The notes beneath the pieces are model-generated. The model was given only the letters and a program-made list of their open reading frames with translations, ran no database searches and was not told the origin of the DNA. A stretch of DNA of 64,000 nt from Ruegeria halocynthiae (GTDB lineage Bacteria > Pseudomonadota > Alphaproteobacteria > Rhodobacterales > Rhodobacteraceae), in the NCBI RefSeq assembly GCF_900106805.1, contig NZ_FNNP01000008.1:57256-121255 (forward strand), written 5' to 3'. Of the stretch, positions 55,506 to 64,000 are shown one piece after another (the first letter of the stretch is position 1; every line of letters starts with the position of its first letter). Made by a program: the position numbers and the translations under genes.

Positions 55506-55976
55506 ATGGGTGCGGCGGTTCAGCAATCCTCGGGCGATAACGGGCGCAGGCGCGGACGGCGACGCGGACGCGCACAACCGATGGCTGAGATCAACGTGAC
55601 GCCTTTCGTGGATGTAATGTTAGTGCTGCTGATCATCTTTATGGTGGCGGCGCCTTTGCTGACCGTTGGCGTGCCTGTTGATCTGCCAAAGACGGCAGCC
55701 AGTGCCTTGCCCGGTGACAACGAAGAACCTTTGACGGTTACGCTGACGGCAGATGGACGGGTGCAGATCCAGACAACAGATGTTCTGCGCGATGAGTTGA
55801 TCGGCAAGCTGCGCGCGATTGCGGCTGAACGCAGCAGTGACCGCGTGTTCCTGCGCGCGGATGGGGCCATTCCCTATGCACAGGTCATGCAGGTGATGGG
55901 CGCGCTGAATGCGGGCGGGTTTTCCAACGTGGGCCTGGTGACCGACACCGGCGGGCCGACGCTGGACGATGGGTGA
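55506..55976 (+). CDS. tolR: Tol-Pal system protein TolR
   Basis: A 156-residue ExbD/TolR protein. After a basic leader (RRRGRRRGRAQP), MAEINVTPFVDVMLVLLIIF contains the functional membrane Asp in PFVDVMLVL. A periplasmic domain follows. Only 2 bp separate it from tolQ. Confidence 0.97.
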   Translation: MGAAVQQSSGDNGRRRGRRRGRAQPMAEINVTPFVDVMLVLLIIFMVAAPLLTVGVPVDLPKTAASALPGDNEEPLTVTLTADGRVQIQTTDVLRDELIGKLRAIAAERSSDRVFLRADGAIPYAQVMQVMGALNAGGFSNVGLVTDTGGPTLDDG

Positions 55977-55991
55977 GAGTGAGGTTGCGCG

Positions 55992-57095
55992 GTGGAGACC
56001 GGCACCAAGATTTCAGCAATTGCGCATGTCAGCTTGATAAGCTGGGCGCTTTTCGGCGGGACCTTCCGGTCCGAGCCTTTGCCGATGGCCGTGCAGGATG
56101 TCTCAGTGATTTCAGCTGAGCAGTTTGCGGCCATGACCGCACAGCGGGAAGCACCCGAGCTGCCGACTGACCCGGCTGAGCTGCAACCACCTGCTGAGCC
56201 TGATGAGATCGACACCCCGGACCCCACACCGGAAGAGCTGCCAGAGCCAGAGCCCGTCACCCAGCCGGAACCCGAACCCGAGCCCGAGGTTGAACCAGAG
56301 ACAGTAGAAATATCTCCTGAACCTGAACTGATCGAACAACCACCGACGCTTGAGGAGCCCGAGCCCGAGGTGGCAGCGCTGCCGGTTCCTCCGGGACCCG
56401 AGGCAGAACCGAATCCGGCGGACAAAATCGCGCCTGAACAGGTTGCCCCTCCACCGCCCGAAGCCAAGCCGGATGACATCGAGACCCCGGCGGTCTCTTT
56501 GGATGAAGGGGCGGAAACCCAGCAGGAGCAGCAAGATCAGACAGCACTCGAAGAGACCGCGCCTGAAATTGTGACCGAGGCGGAAGAGGTCGATAATCCG
56601 GCCCCCCGGACATCCCCCCGCCCTCGTGTACGCCCGAACCGCCCAGCACCAACACCTGAACCCGAGATTACCGAAACAACGGAACCTGCTCCAACAGAGC
56701 CTGCGCAAAACGAGCAAGCGATCAACGACGCGCTAGCCGAAGCGCTTGGCAATGGAACCGAACCATCCGGCCCACCGCTGACCAGCGGAGAAAAGGATGG
56801 CTTGCGCGTTGCCGTTTCACAATGCTGGAATGTCGGGTCGCTTTCGACGGATGCGCTCAAAACTGTTGTTGTTGTCGCGTTTTCCCTGACACGGGATGGA
56901 AAAGTGGTCGATGGCAGTCTGCGAATGGTGAACAGTTCCGGTGGCTCGGACGCTTCGGCTAAACAGGCTTACCAAACTGCACGGCGCGCGATATTGCGCT
57001 GTGTGAGGGATGGATATGACCTGCCTGCTGACAAATACGCGCAGTGGAAAGATATTGAGATTACATTCAATCCCGAGAGGATGCGGATCAAATGA
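55992..57095 (+). CDS. tolA: Tol-Pal system protein TolA
   Basis: A 367-residue bridging protein from GTG at 55992. One N-terminal membrane helix ([19 protein letters not shown]) is followed by a ~200-residue Pro/Glu-rich spacer, in place of the Ala/Lys helix of enteric TolA. Residues ~265-367 form the C-terminal TolA/TonB-like domain ([28 protein letters not shown], and the paired Cys in [15 protein letters not shown]). It overlaps tolB by 4 bp. Confidence 0.93.
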   Translation: METGTKISAIAHVSLISWALFGGTFRSEPLPMAVQDVSVISAEQFAAMTAQREAPELPTDPAELQPPAEPDEIDTPDPTPEELPEPEPVTQPEPEPEPEVEPETVEISPEPELIEQPPTLEEPEPEVAALPVPPGPEAEPNPADKIAPEQVAPPPPEAKPDDIETPAVSLDEGAETQQEQQDQTALEETAPEIVTEAEEVDNPAPRTSPRPRVRPNRPAPTPEPEITETTEPAPTEPAQNEQAINDALAEALGNGTEPSGPPLTSGEKDGLRVAVSQCWNVGSLSTDALKTVVVVAFSLTRDGKVVDGSLRMVNSSGGSDASAKQAYQTARRAILRCVRDGYDLPADKYAQWKDIEITFNPERMRIK

Positions 57096-58411
57096 TGAAA
57101 CTTCTGACCAGCCTCTTAGTTGGCCTTACCCTACTTTCGACTTCGGCCTATGCCCAAAGTGGCCCGCTACGCCTGGAAATCGATGAAGGGATCATCGAGC
57201 CAATGCCGTTTGCGGTTCCTAATTTCGTGCCCGATGGACCATCGGCGGCACAGTATGCGCAGGATATCTCGCGAGTGGTCGTGTCGGATTTGACAGGAAC
57301 AGGTTTGTTTCGCGAAATCTCATCCGATGCCTTCATCAGTCGGGTCAGCAGTTTTGAAGCTGAGGTGCAGTTTCCCGATTGGAAGGCGATCAATGCGCAG
57401 GCGCTGGTGACGGGGGCGGTCAACGTATCGGGCAAGCGCCTGACAGTCCGGTTCCGGGTTTGGGATGTATTCTCGGGGCAGGAACTGGGGAATGGTCTGC
57501 AATTTGCGGGCACAACAGATGGTTGGCGTCGGATGGCGCATAAGGTTGCGGATCAGGTCTATACACGGATCACAGGTGAAGGCGCTTACTTCGACAGCCG
57601 CGTGGCGTTCGTATCGGAAAGTGGCCCCAAGGATCAGCGGCGCAAACGACTGGCGATCATGGATTATGACGGTGCGAATGTACAATACCTGACCGACAGC
57701 GCGGCGATTGTGTTGGCCCCTCGGTTTTCGCCTACCGGTGACCAGTTGCTCTATACCAGCTACGAGACCGGCCAGCCGCGTATCTATGTTCTGGATGTCG
57801 GCCGCGTGAAGCGGCAAGAGCTGAAAACGCAGGAAGGCACGATGAGCTTCTCACCGCGCTTCTCGCCGGATGGCCGCTCGATCGTGTATTCACTGACCCA
57901 AGGTGGAAACACCGATCTGTGGAAGATGGATCTGGCGTCGGGGCAAAGCGTGCGGCTGACCAATACGCCTGCAATTGAAACCGCGCCAAGTTATTCTCCG
58001 GATGGCAGCCGGATCGTGTTTGAAAGCGACCGTTCGGGCACCCCGCAGCTGTATATCATGCCCGCCAATGGGGGTGAGGCGACACGGATCAGTTTCGGAC
58101 AGGGGCGCTATGGCACGCCGGTCTGGTCACCGCGTGGTGATTTGATTGCCTTTACCAAACAAAACAAAGGCCGGTTCCATATCGGTGTCATGCGCACGGA
58201 TGGCAGCGAAGAGCGTCTTCTGACCGCATCGTTCTTGGACGAAGGGCCCACATGGTCACCGAACGGGCGGGTCATTATGTTCACCAGAGAAACGCAGGGG
58301 GCGAGCGGTCGATCGACGCTCTATTCCGTGGATATTTCTGGCCGCAACCTGCGCCCTGTTCGGACGCCAGATGGCGGTAGTGACCCGTCCTGGGGGCCAC
58401 TTCAGAATTGA
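57092..58411 (+). CDS. tolB: Tol-Pal system protein TolB
   Basis: A 439-residue periplasmic protein. The signal peptide ([19 protein letters not shown]) is followed by the N-terminal alpha/beta domain. A six-bladed WD40-like propeller then shows repeats with the [25 protein letters not shown] and [13 protein letters not shown] pattern. It binds Pal and TolA. Confidence 0.97.
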   Translation: MMKLLTSLLVGLTLLSTSAYAQSGPLRLEIDEGIIEPMPFAVPNFVPDGPSAAQYAQDISRVVVSDLTGTGLFREISSDAFISRVSSFEAEVQFPDWKAINAQALVTGAVNVSGKRLTVRFRVWDVFSGQELGNGLQFAGTTDGWRRMAHKVADQVYTRITGEGAYFDSRVAFVSESGPKDQRRKRLAIMDYDGANVQYLTDSAAIVLAPRFSPTGDQLLYTSYETGQPRIYVLDVGRVKRQELKTQEGTMSFSPRFSPDGRSIVYSLTQGGNTDLWKMDLASGQSVRLTNTPAIETAPSYSPDGSRIVFESDRSGTPQLYIMPANGGEATRISFGQGRYGTPVWSPRGDLIAFTKQNKGRFHIGVMRTDGSEERLLTASFLDEGPTWSPNGRVIMFTRETQGASGRSTLYSVDISGRNLRPVRTPDGGSDPSWGPLQN

Positions 58412-58497
58412 TCGGAACAGACGGTGGGTAAAGTTCACAACAAACCCGCAATGTGATAGAAACGCGGCAATAAACAACGAAACACGAGGCACTTGAA

Positions 58498-59001
58498 ATG
58501 AAACTATTGAGCAAAGTCGTGGCTATCGGGGCGCTGACCCTGATCGCTGCCTGTTCCAATAATGATCCGTCGGCTCTGGGCGGAGGCGCTGGTGGCAACG
58601 GTGCTCTGGTCCCGGGTTCTCCTAATGATCCGCGCTCGCCGGCATATTTCCAGCAAACTGTTGGCGATCGGGTTCTGTTCTTGGTCGATCAATCCACATT
58701 GTCACCACAGGCTCAGACGATCTTGCAGGGACAGGCGGATTGGCTTTTGGCCAACCCGGATTTTGTCGCCAAGATCGAAGGCCACGCGGACGAGCAGGGC
58801 ACACGCGAATATAACCTCGCATTGGGGGCCCGTCGGGCAAACGCGGCGCGGGAATATCTGATCTCGCGCGGAGTTGCAGGCAACCGGCTGACCACCGTCA
58901 GCTATGGCAAGGAGCGCCCGATCGAAATTTGCAGCACCGAGGATTGCTATTCCAAGAACCGCCGCGCGGTGACGGTGCTAACCGGTTCAACCTTGGGGTA
59001 A
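58498..59001 (+). CDS. pal: Peptidoglycan-associated lipoprotein Pal
   Basis: A 167-residue outer-membrane lipoprotein. The lipobox LIAAC places the lipidated Cys at residue 19. The OmpA-like peptidoglycan-binding domain shows KIEGHADEQGTREYNLALGA, RRANAAREYL and GKERPIEICSTEDCYSKNRR. Confidence 0.97.
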   Translation: MKLLSKVVAIGALTLIAACSNNDPSALGGGAGGNGALVPGSPNDPRSPAYFQQTVGDRVLFLVDQSTLSPQAQTILQGQADWLLANPDFVAKIEGHADEQGTREYNLALGARRANAAREYLISRGVAGNRLTTVSYGKERPIEICSTEDCYSKNRRAVTVLTGSTLG

Positions 59002-59002
59002 G

Positions 59003-59836
59003 ATGATGCGAATTGCAGGTTTGGTTCTGGCGGCGGTTATGGCCGTCGCTGGCGTGGCTCAGGCACAGGATCAGCAGACGCTGGCGGATATCCGTCAGGA
59101 ACTGACAGTGCTGCATGTGGAAATCCAGCGTCTCAAGCGCGAATTTTCAACCACCGGCTCGCCCGCCCCGAACTTGTCCGGCAGTTCGGTACTGGAGCGT
59201 GTCGATGCCATCGAGGCCGAGTTGCAACGTCTGACCCGTCAGACCGAGCAGTTGGACCAGCGGGTGCAGAATGTCGTCACCGATGGCACCAATCGTATTG
59301 GCGATCTTGAGTTTCGTCTGGTTGAGCTTGAAGGCGGTGATCTGAGCGCTCTGGACGAAACCTCGACGCTGGGTGGTGAGACGCTGACGGATGTGGCTGT
59401 GGCCCCGTCGCCTACACCAACACAACCATCGATCACGGACCAGAGTGAGCTTGCCGTGGGTGAGCAGGCCGATTTTGACGCTGCCTCACAGGCGTTGGCG
59501 GAGGGAGATTTCCAAACTGCAGCCAACCTGTTTACGCAGTTTGACCAATCTTATCCTGGCAGCCCGCTGGCAAGCCAAGCCAATCTGCGGCGCGGACAGG
59601 CGCTGAAAGGGGTCGGCGATACACGCGAAGCGGCGCGTGCATTTCTGGCCAGTTTTACCGGCGATTCCGAAGGGCCTCTGGCGCCCGAGGCGCTGTTTGA
59701 ACTGGGCGCGGCGCTTGGACGCCTGGGCCAAACGGATCAGGCCTGCATAACGCTGGGTGAAGTTGGTGTGCGGTTCCCGGCGTCGGCACCAGCGGCTTCG
59801 GCCACGCAGGAAATGGCAACGCTGGGCTGTTCTTGA
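59003..59836 (+). CDS. cpoB: Tol-Pal system protein CpoB (YbgF)
   Basis: A 277-residue periplasmic protein. The signal peptide (MMRIAGLVLAAVMAVAGVAQ) is followed by a coiled coil (LADIRQELTVLHVEIQRLKR and VDAIEAELQRLTRQTEQLDQ), a Thr/Pro linker and C-terminal TPR repeats (ALAEGDFQTAANLFTQFDQS, SQANLRRGQALKGVGDT). CpoB coordinates peptidoglycan synthesis with Tol constriction. It overlaps the tilS start by 4 bp (TTGA). Confidence 0.92.
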   Translation: MMRIAGLVLAAVMAVAGVAQAQDQQTLADIRQELTVLHVEIQRLKREFSTTGSPAPNLSGSSVLERVDAIEAELQRLTRQTEQLDQRVQNVVTDGTNRIGDLEFRLVELEGGDLSALDETSTLGGETLTDVAVAPSPTPTQPSITDQSELAVGEQADFDAASQALAEGDFQTAANLFTQFDQSYPGSPLASQANLRRGQALKGVGDTREAARAFLASFTGDSEGPLAPEALFELGAALGRLGQTDQACITLGEVGVRFPASAPAASATQEMATLGCS

Positions 59837-61086
59837 CCTCTGACGCCGATACGCTTCGGTCTGAACTTCGGGCGCACCTACCTGACCCTCTGCCGCGCCG
59901 TCTGGGTGTGGCAGTGTCCGGAGGCAGCGATTCGACGGCGCTGCTGCGGCTGTTGGCGGACATTGGGCAGCAAGAGCAGATCGAGCTGTTTGCAGCAACC
60001 GTTGATCATGGCCTCCGATCCGAATCCGCCTCAGAAGCTTTGACCGTTTCTGCGCTGGCGCAACGCTTGGGTATTCCGCATGAAACGCTGAACTGGCAGG
60101 GGTGGGACGGAGCCGGCAACCTGCAGGATCAGGCCCGGCGCGCGCGGTATCGGTTGTTGGTCGCTTGGGCCGAGGCGAAAGGGATTGAGGCAATTGCATT
60201 GGGTCATACAGCGGATGATCAGGCCGAAACTGTTCTTATGCGGCTGGCCCGTTCTGCCGGAGTCTCCGGGCTGTCTGCCATGGCGCCCGCCCGCAAGGAA
60301 CATGGGATCACGCTGCTGCGCCCCATGCTGGCGTTGTCGCGGGCACAACTGCGCACTTATCTGACCGCACAGGGTATCTCCTGGATCGACGACCCCTCGA
60401 ATCAGGACCAGCGCTTTGACCGGATCAAGGCGCGTCGGGCGCTTTCCGGGCTGGATCAGATCGGCATCACGGCAGAAACACTGTCACGGGTAGCTGATAA
60501 TTTGGCCCAAGCGCGTGAAGCATTGGCGCAGTACACGCAAGACTCTGCCGCTCGGCTCATGCGGGTTATGGATGGCGATCTGCGCATTGATCGCCACGGG
60601 TTTGATGCTTTGCCCAAAGAAATCCGGCGCCGCCTTGTTGTCGCATCTGTCTCGTGGATCGCAGGTGCCGAATATCCGCCCCGTCGCAAAGCGGTGGATC
60701 AGGTATTGGAGGCCATATCGTCCGGCCAGGCAACTACGCTAGGTGGCTGCATTCTGATTCCCGAAGGAAAAAACACTTGGATTTGCAGAGAGCTAAACGC
60801 CGTCAGGCACGAAACGACGCAACCGGCGGAACTTTGGGATCGGCGGTGGAGAGTGACCGGCCCAGAAGCCCTGGGCGCAGAAATCCACGCGCTGGGTGAG
60901 GATGGCATTCTGCAGTTGGAAGACTGGCGCTTGGCAGGAAAACCCCGTGCAGCTTTGTTATCGACCCCTGCAGTGTGGGTCAGAGGCTCGATGGTGGCCG
61001 CGCCCCTTGCTGGATTCGCAAATGATTGGAAGGCGGAAATGCGATCCGAGAGAGCCGACTTTGCCGCCGTGATTTTATCGCATTGA
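59833..61086 (+). CDS. tilS: tRNA(Ile)-lysidine synthase
   Basis: A 417-residue N-type ATP pyrophosphatase that makes lysidine at C34 of tRNA-Ile(CAU). The PP-loop SGGSDST lies near residues 29-35 ([17 protein letters not shown]), and [18 protein letters not shown] is the second family motif. The TTG start overlaps the cpoB stop. Thus tRNA-Ile decoding is served by this gene and by ileS in the same window. Confidence 0.93.
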   Translation: MTSDADTLRSELRAHLPDPLPRRLGVAVSGGSDSTALLRLLADIGQQEQIELFAATVDHGLRSESASEALTVSALAQRLGIPHETLNWQGWDGAGNLQDQARRARYRLLVAWAEAKGIEAIALGHTADDQAETVLMRLARSAGVSGLSAMAPARKEHGITLLRPMLALSRAQLRTYLTAQGISWIDDPSNQDQRFDRIKARRALSGLDQIGITAETLSRVADNLAQAREALAQYTQDSAARLMRVMDGDLRIDRHGFDALPKEIRRRLVVASVSWIAGAEYPPRRKAVDQVLEAISSGQATTLGGCILIPEGKNTWICRELNAVRHETTQPAELWDRRWRVTGPEALGAEIHALGEDGILQLEDWRLAGKPRAALLSTPAVWVRGSMVAAPLAGFANDWKAEMRSERADFAAVILSH

Positions 61087-61162
61087 ACATGCCACAATCC
61101 TCTCTATTTTAAAGAACAACCCCGGCGGACCCCAACCGTCGAAACCTTTCGGGAGATTTTCC

Positions 61163-63079
61163 TTGGGCAACGCTCGTAACATCGCCTTCTGGGTCGTTCT
61201 GTTTCTGCTGATCCTTGCACTGTTCAACCTGTTCAGCGGACCCAGCGGATCGCTTCAGAACAATGAACGCACCTATTCCGATTTTGTCAGCGCTGTAGAA
61301 AGCGGCGAAGTCAAGAAAGTGACGCTGGATGGTGAGCAGATTCGCTATTCCACTCAAAGTGGCGCAAACTATGTAACCATCAAACCTACTGACGCTGAAG
61401 TCACCAGGCTGCTGATTGACAAAAACATCCCCGTTGAGGCGGTGAAACAGCAGCAGTCCGGGTTCCAGTCCTTCCTGATCACGCTGCTGCCTTTCCTGTT
61501 GCTGATCGGTGTCTGGGTCTATTTTATGAACCGGATGCAAGGTGGCGGCAAAGGCGGCGCGATGGGTTTTGGCAAGTCCAAGGCCAAGATGCTGACCGAA
61601 AAGCACGGGCGCGTGACCTTTGATGATGTCGCAGGCATCGACGAGGCCAAGGAAGAGCTGGAAGAAATTGTGGAATTCCTGCGTAATCCGCAGAAATTCA
61701 GCCGTCTTGGCGGCAAGATTCCCAAGGGCGCGCTGCTTGTTGGCCCTCCGGGTACTGGTAAAACGTTGCTGGCCCGTGCCATTGCGGGCGAGGCGGGTGT
61801 GCCATTCTTCACCATCTCGGGCTCGGATTTTGTTGAAATGTTCGTCGGCGTCGGTGCATCCCGTGTGCGCGACATGTTCGAACAGGCCAAGAAGAATGCA
61901 CCCTGCATCGTCTTCATCGACGAGATCGACGCCGTGGGTCGCCATCGTGGCGCGGGTTACGGCGGCGGTAATGATGAACGCGAACAGACTCTCAACCAAT
62001 TGCTGGTTGAGATGGACGGGTTCGAAGCCAATGAGGGCGTGATCATTCTGGCCGCCACCAACCGTAAGGACGTTCTGGACCCTGCGCTGCTGCGTCCGGG
62101 CCGGTTCGACCGTAACGTGACCGTCGGCAACCCCGACATCAAAGGCCGTGAGAAGATTTTGGGCGTTCATGCCCGCAAGACACCTCTGGGCCCTGACGTT
62201 GATTTGCGGATCATCGCACGCGGGACACCCGGTTTTTCGGGTGCCGATCTGGCGAACCTTGTGAACGAGGCAGCCCTGATGGCAGCCCGTGTGGGCCGTC
62301 GCTTTGTCACAATGGAAGATTTTGAGAATGCCAAGGACAAGGTGATGATGGGGGCCGAACGCCGCTCGATGGTGCTGACCCAGGACCAGAAGGAAAAAAC
62401 GGCGTATCACGAGGCGGGTCATGCCGTTGTCGGCCTGTCCCTGCCTCTATGTGATCCGGTCTACAAGGCGACAATTATTCCGCGCGGTGGCGCGCTGGGG
62501 ATGGTGGTTTCGCTGCCCGAAATGGATCGCTTGAACTATCACCGCGATGAGTGCGAGCAAAAGCTAGCCATGACCATGGCCGGTAAGGCCGCAGAGGTCA
62601 TCAAATACGGTGAAGACCATGTGTCGAACGGCCCTGCCGGTGACATCATGCAAGCCAGCCAGTTGGCGCGGGCTATGGTGATGCGCTGGGGCATGTCCGA
62701 TAAGGTCGGCAATATAGATTATGCCGAGGCGCATGATGGGTACTCTGGCAATACTGCTGGTTTCTCGGTTTCAGCTCACACCAAAGAGCTGATCGAGGAA
62801 GAGGTCAAACGCCTTATCCAGCAGGGGTATGAACGTGCACACGATATCCTGACCGAACAAAACGAAGGCTGGGAACGTCTGGCGCAAGGGCTGCTTGAAT
62901 ATGAAACCCTGACCGGGGAAGAGATCAAGCGAGTCATAAATGGTGACCCACCCACCGAAAGCGATGACGAAGGCGACAGCCCGGATGAAGGCAGCGCGCC
63001 CAGCGTGACGGCCATTCCGAAGACAAAGGCCAAGAAATCACCGCCTGACGGCGAGATGGAGCCCGAACCCACAGCGTAA
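61163..63079 (+). CDS. ftsH: ATP-dependent zinc metalloprotease FtsH
   Basis: A 638-residue membrane AAA+ protease. Two N-terminal membrane helices ([18 protein letters not shown], and [19 protein letters not shown] near residues 95-115) flank a periplasmic domain. Walker A is GPPGTGKT, Walker [12 protein letters not shown], and the zinc site HEAGH in [12 protein letters not shown]. The TTG start at 61163 follows GGGAG with good spacing. The stop is followed by a strong terminator. Confidence 0.98.
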   Translation: MGNARNIAFWVVLFLLILALFNLFSGPSGSLQNNERTYSDFVSAVESGEVKKVTLDGEQIRYSTQSGANYVTIKPTDAEVTRLLIDKNIPVEAVKQQQSGFQSFLITLLPFLLLIGVWVYFMNRMQGGGKGGAMGFGKSKAKMLTEKHGRVTFDDVAGIDEAKEELEEIVEFLRNPQKFSRLGGKIPKGALLVGPPGTGKTLLARAIAGEAGVPFFTISGSDFVEMFVGVGASRVRDMFEQAKKNAPCIVFIDEIDAVGRHRGAGYGGGNDEREQTLNQLLVEMDGFEANEGVIILAATNRKDVLDPALLRPGRFDRNVTVGNPDIKGREKILGVHARKTPLGPDVDLRIIARGTPGFSGADLANLVNEAALMAARVGRRFVTMEDFENAKDKVMMGAERRSMVLTQDQKEKTAYHEAGHAVVGLSLPLCDPVYKATIIPRGGALGMVVSLPEMDRLNYHRDECEQKLAMTMAGKAAEVIKYGEDHVSNGPAGDIMQASQLARAMVMRWGMSDKVGNIDYAEAHDGYSGNTAGFSVSAHTKELIEEEVKRLIQQGYERAHDILTEQNEGWERLAQGLLEYETLTGEEIKRVINGDPPTESDDEGDSPDEGSAPSVTAIPKTKAKKSPPDGEMEPEPTA

Positions 63080-63087
63080 ATCTAAAG

Positions 63088-63112
63088 AAACCCGGGCCTA
63101 GCCCGGGTTTTC
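63088..63112 (+). terminator. Intrinsic terminator of ftsH
   Basis: AAACCCGGGC (63088-63097), a CTA loop, GCCCGGGTTT (63101-63110) and TC: a perfect 10-bp stem followed by T's. Confidence 0.93.
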
Positions 63113-63179
63113 TTATGCTGTTCATTTCTTGCCCACCAAGTCTACAGTTCAGATCGTTCGACAGATGAAAGGGGTGATT

Positions 63180-63755
63180 ATGCCAGTGCTGTGCGAAACT
63201 GAGTATCAGGCCGAGGTCGTCTGGTTGGGGCATGTGCCGGTGGGGCAGTCTCTGCGCGCCGAGGCCGTCGAATCCCTGAACCTGGGCTTCTCGGGCGACA
63301 GTGGCGCGCGCCACGAGGGCATCAACCGTGCATCCTGTGTGCGCGTCAAAAACCTTTATCCGCAAGGAACAGAAATCCGAAACGTGCGTCAGTTGTCGGT
63401 TCTTTCTGCTGAAGAAATGAATGCCATCGCCGCCGAAATGGAATTGGAGCGGTTGGATCCCGTTCACCTCGGGGTCAGTATCGTATTGCGAGGTATTCCG
63501 GATTTCACCCATGTACCGCCGTCATCGCGCCTGCAGGCGAAAGAAGGTTTGACGCTGACGATCGATATGGAAAACCGTCCTTGTGTCCTGCCCGGACGTG
63601 AAATCGAGTCTGACAGTCCGGGCTACGGAGCAACCTTCAAGCCTGCCGCGAAAGGCAGGCGCGGCGTCACGGCCTGGGTCGAGCGTCCGGGTCAACTTAG
63701 TCTAGGTGACACACTGAAACTGTTCGTTCCGGATCAACGTCCCTGGGCACCATAA
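63180..63755 (+). CDS. MOSC domain protein
   Basis: A 191-residue protein from ATG at 63180, with AAAGGGG upstream; a longer frame to 63129 lacks a site. It shows the MOSC plan with IVLRGIPDFTHVPPSSRLQA, LTIDMENRPCVLPGREIESD (containing the conserved Cys expected to carry persulfide sulfur) and VTAWVERPGQLSLGDTLKLF. MOSC domains handle sulfur for molybdenum cofactor enzymes. The partner is not in the window. Confidence 0.85.
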   Translation: MPVLCETEYQAEVVWLGHVPVGQSLRAEAVESLNLGFSGDSGARHEGINRASCVRVKNLYPQGTEIRNVRQLSVLSAEEMNAIAAEMELERLDPVHLGVSIVLRGIPDFTHVPPSSRLQAKEGLTLTIDMENRPCVLPGREIESDSPGYGATFKPAAKGRRGVTAWVERPGQLSLGDTLKLFVPDQRPWAP

Positions 63756-63919
63756 GGCCCGGCGTTTCTCATTGAAGACCCGGGAAATGACCCGACGCCG
63801 TTTCACGGCATGATTATGTCGGAATCCATATCCTTCAATTCGGTGTACAATTGTATGGATTGCACAGCGCCGGCGCCCCGCGTCGGTTTTGCACGGCATT
63901 CAATCAGGGACCCTGCCCA

Positions 63920-64000
63920 ATGAGCTACAAATCCGACATCGAAATCGCCCGCGAGGCGAACAAGAAGCCGATTCAGGAAATCGGCGCCAAAATCGGCATC
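63920..64000 (+). CDS. fhs: Formate-tetrahydrofolate ligase, 5' end only
   Basis: The last 27 codons visible, starting [17 protein letters not shown] and continuing IQEIGAKIG, are the well-known N-terminus of Fhs, which makes 10-formyl-THF from formate, THF and ATP. The gene runs off the right edge. Its weak upstream site gives no clear ribosome binding sequence. Confidence 0.9.
   Translation, partial: MSYKSDIEIAREANKKPIQEIGAKIGI

Overview
The window looks like a chromosomal segment of an alphaproteobacterium of the Roseobacter group (Rhodobacterales). Evidence for this is the set and order of core genes: a phosphatidylcholine synthase, the DUF484-xerC pair, ruvC-ruvA-ruvB, then ybgC-tolQ-tolR-tolA-tolB-pal-cpoB-tilS-ftsH, and the start of fhs at the right edge. 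Codon use and the many TTG/GTG starts fit. The assignment comes from recognised protein families and gene order, not from a database search.

Bases 1-16,050 are an accessory region. It opens with the 3' part of a giant helical-repeat protein cut by the window edge. Small orphan genes follow: an HTH-repeat protein, two exported proteins, a glutaredoxin-like protein and an orphan antitoxin. There is also a tyrosine recombinase broken by an in-frame amber codon, and a 117-bp direct repeat flanks the recombinase and its neighbour. Next comes a compact Tn7-like transposition operon (8,915-15,601): small HTH regulator, TnsA-like, TnsB-like, TnsC-like, a long TniQ/TnsD-like protein, and kptA (RNA 2'-phosphotransferase) as a fifth gene 10 bp behind tniQ. 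No cas genes accompany it. A second orphan antitoxin (Phd/YefM type) lies just beyond.

Bases 16,488-28,943 form a catabolic block. It holds a betaine-type ABC importer (binding protein, permease, ATPase), a LysR regulator, an acyl-CoA ligase, a cupin of the DMSP-lyase type, a fused enoyl-CoA hydratase/3-hydroxyacyl-CoA dehydrogenase, a thiolase, an AraC regulator and an acyl-CoA dehydrogenase. Together they suggest uptake of a zwitterionic osmolyte, CoA activation and beta-oxidation, with the cupin possibly removing the onium head group. The substrate is not known from the sequence.

Bases 29,700-34,914 are a two-partner secretion locus: a TpsB transporter and a CdiA-like TpsA exoprotein. The exoprotein stops right after its pre-toxin region, at a junction with an out-of-frame fragment of a DnaQ-like exonuclease. 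An IS21-like end remnant lies upstream, and about 780 bp of AT-rich non-coding DNA lies downstream.

From 35,693 to the end the window is core genome. It contains a DUF2339 membrane protein, ileS, an Ogt-like protein, a Gre-like protein, pcs, xerC, a DUF484 protein, transaldolase, priA, an MFS transporter, prmA, a DUF1127 protein, the ruv operon, the Tol-Pal operon, tilS, ftsH, a MOSC protein and the first 27 codons of fhs. Three strong intrinsic terminators and one structured intergenic repeat are visible.
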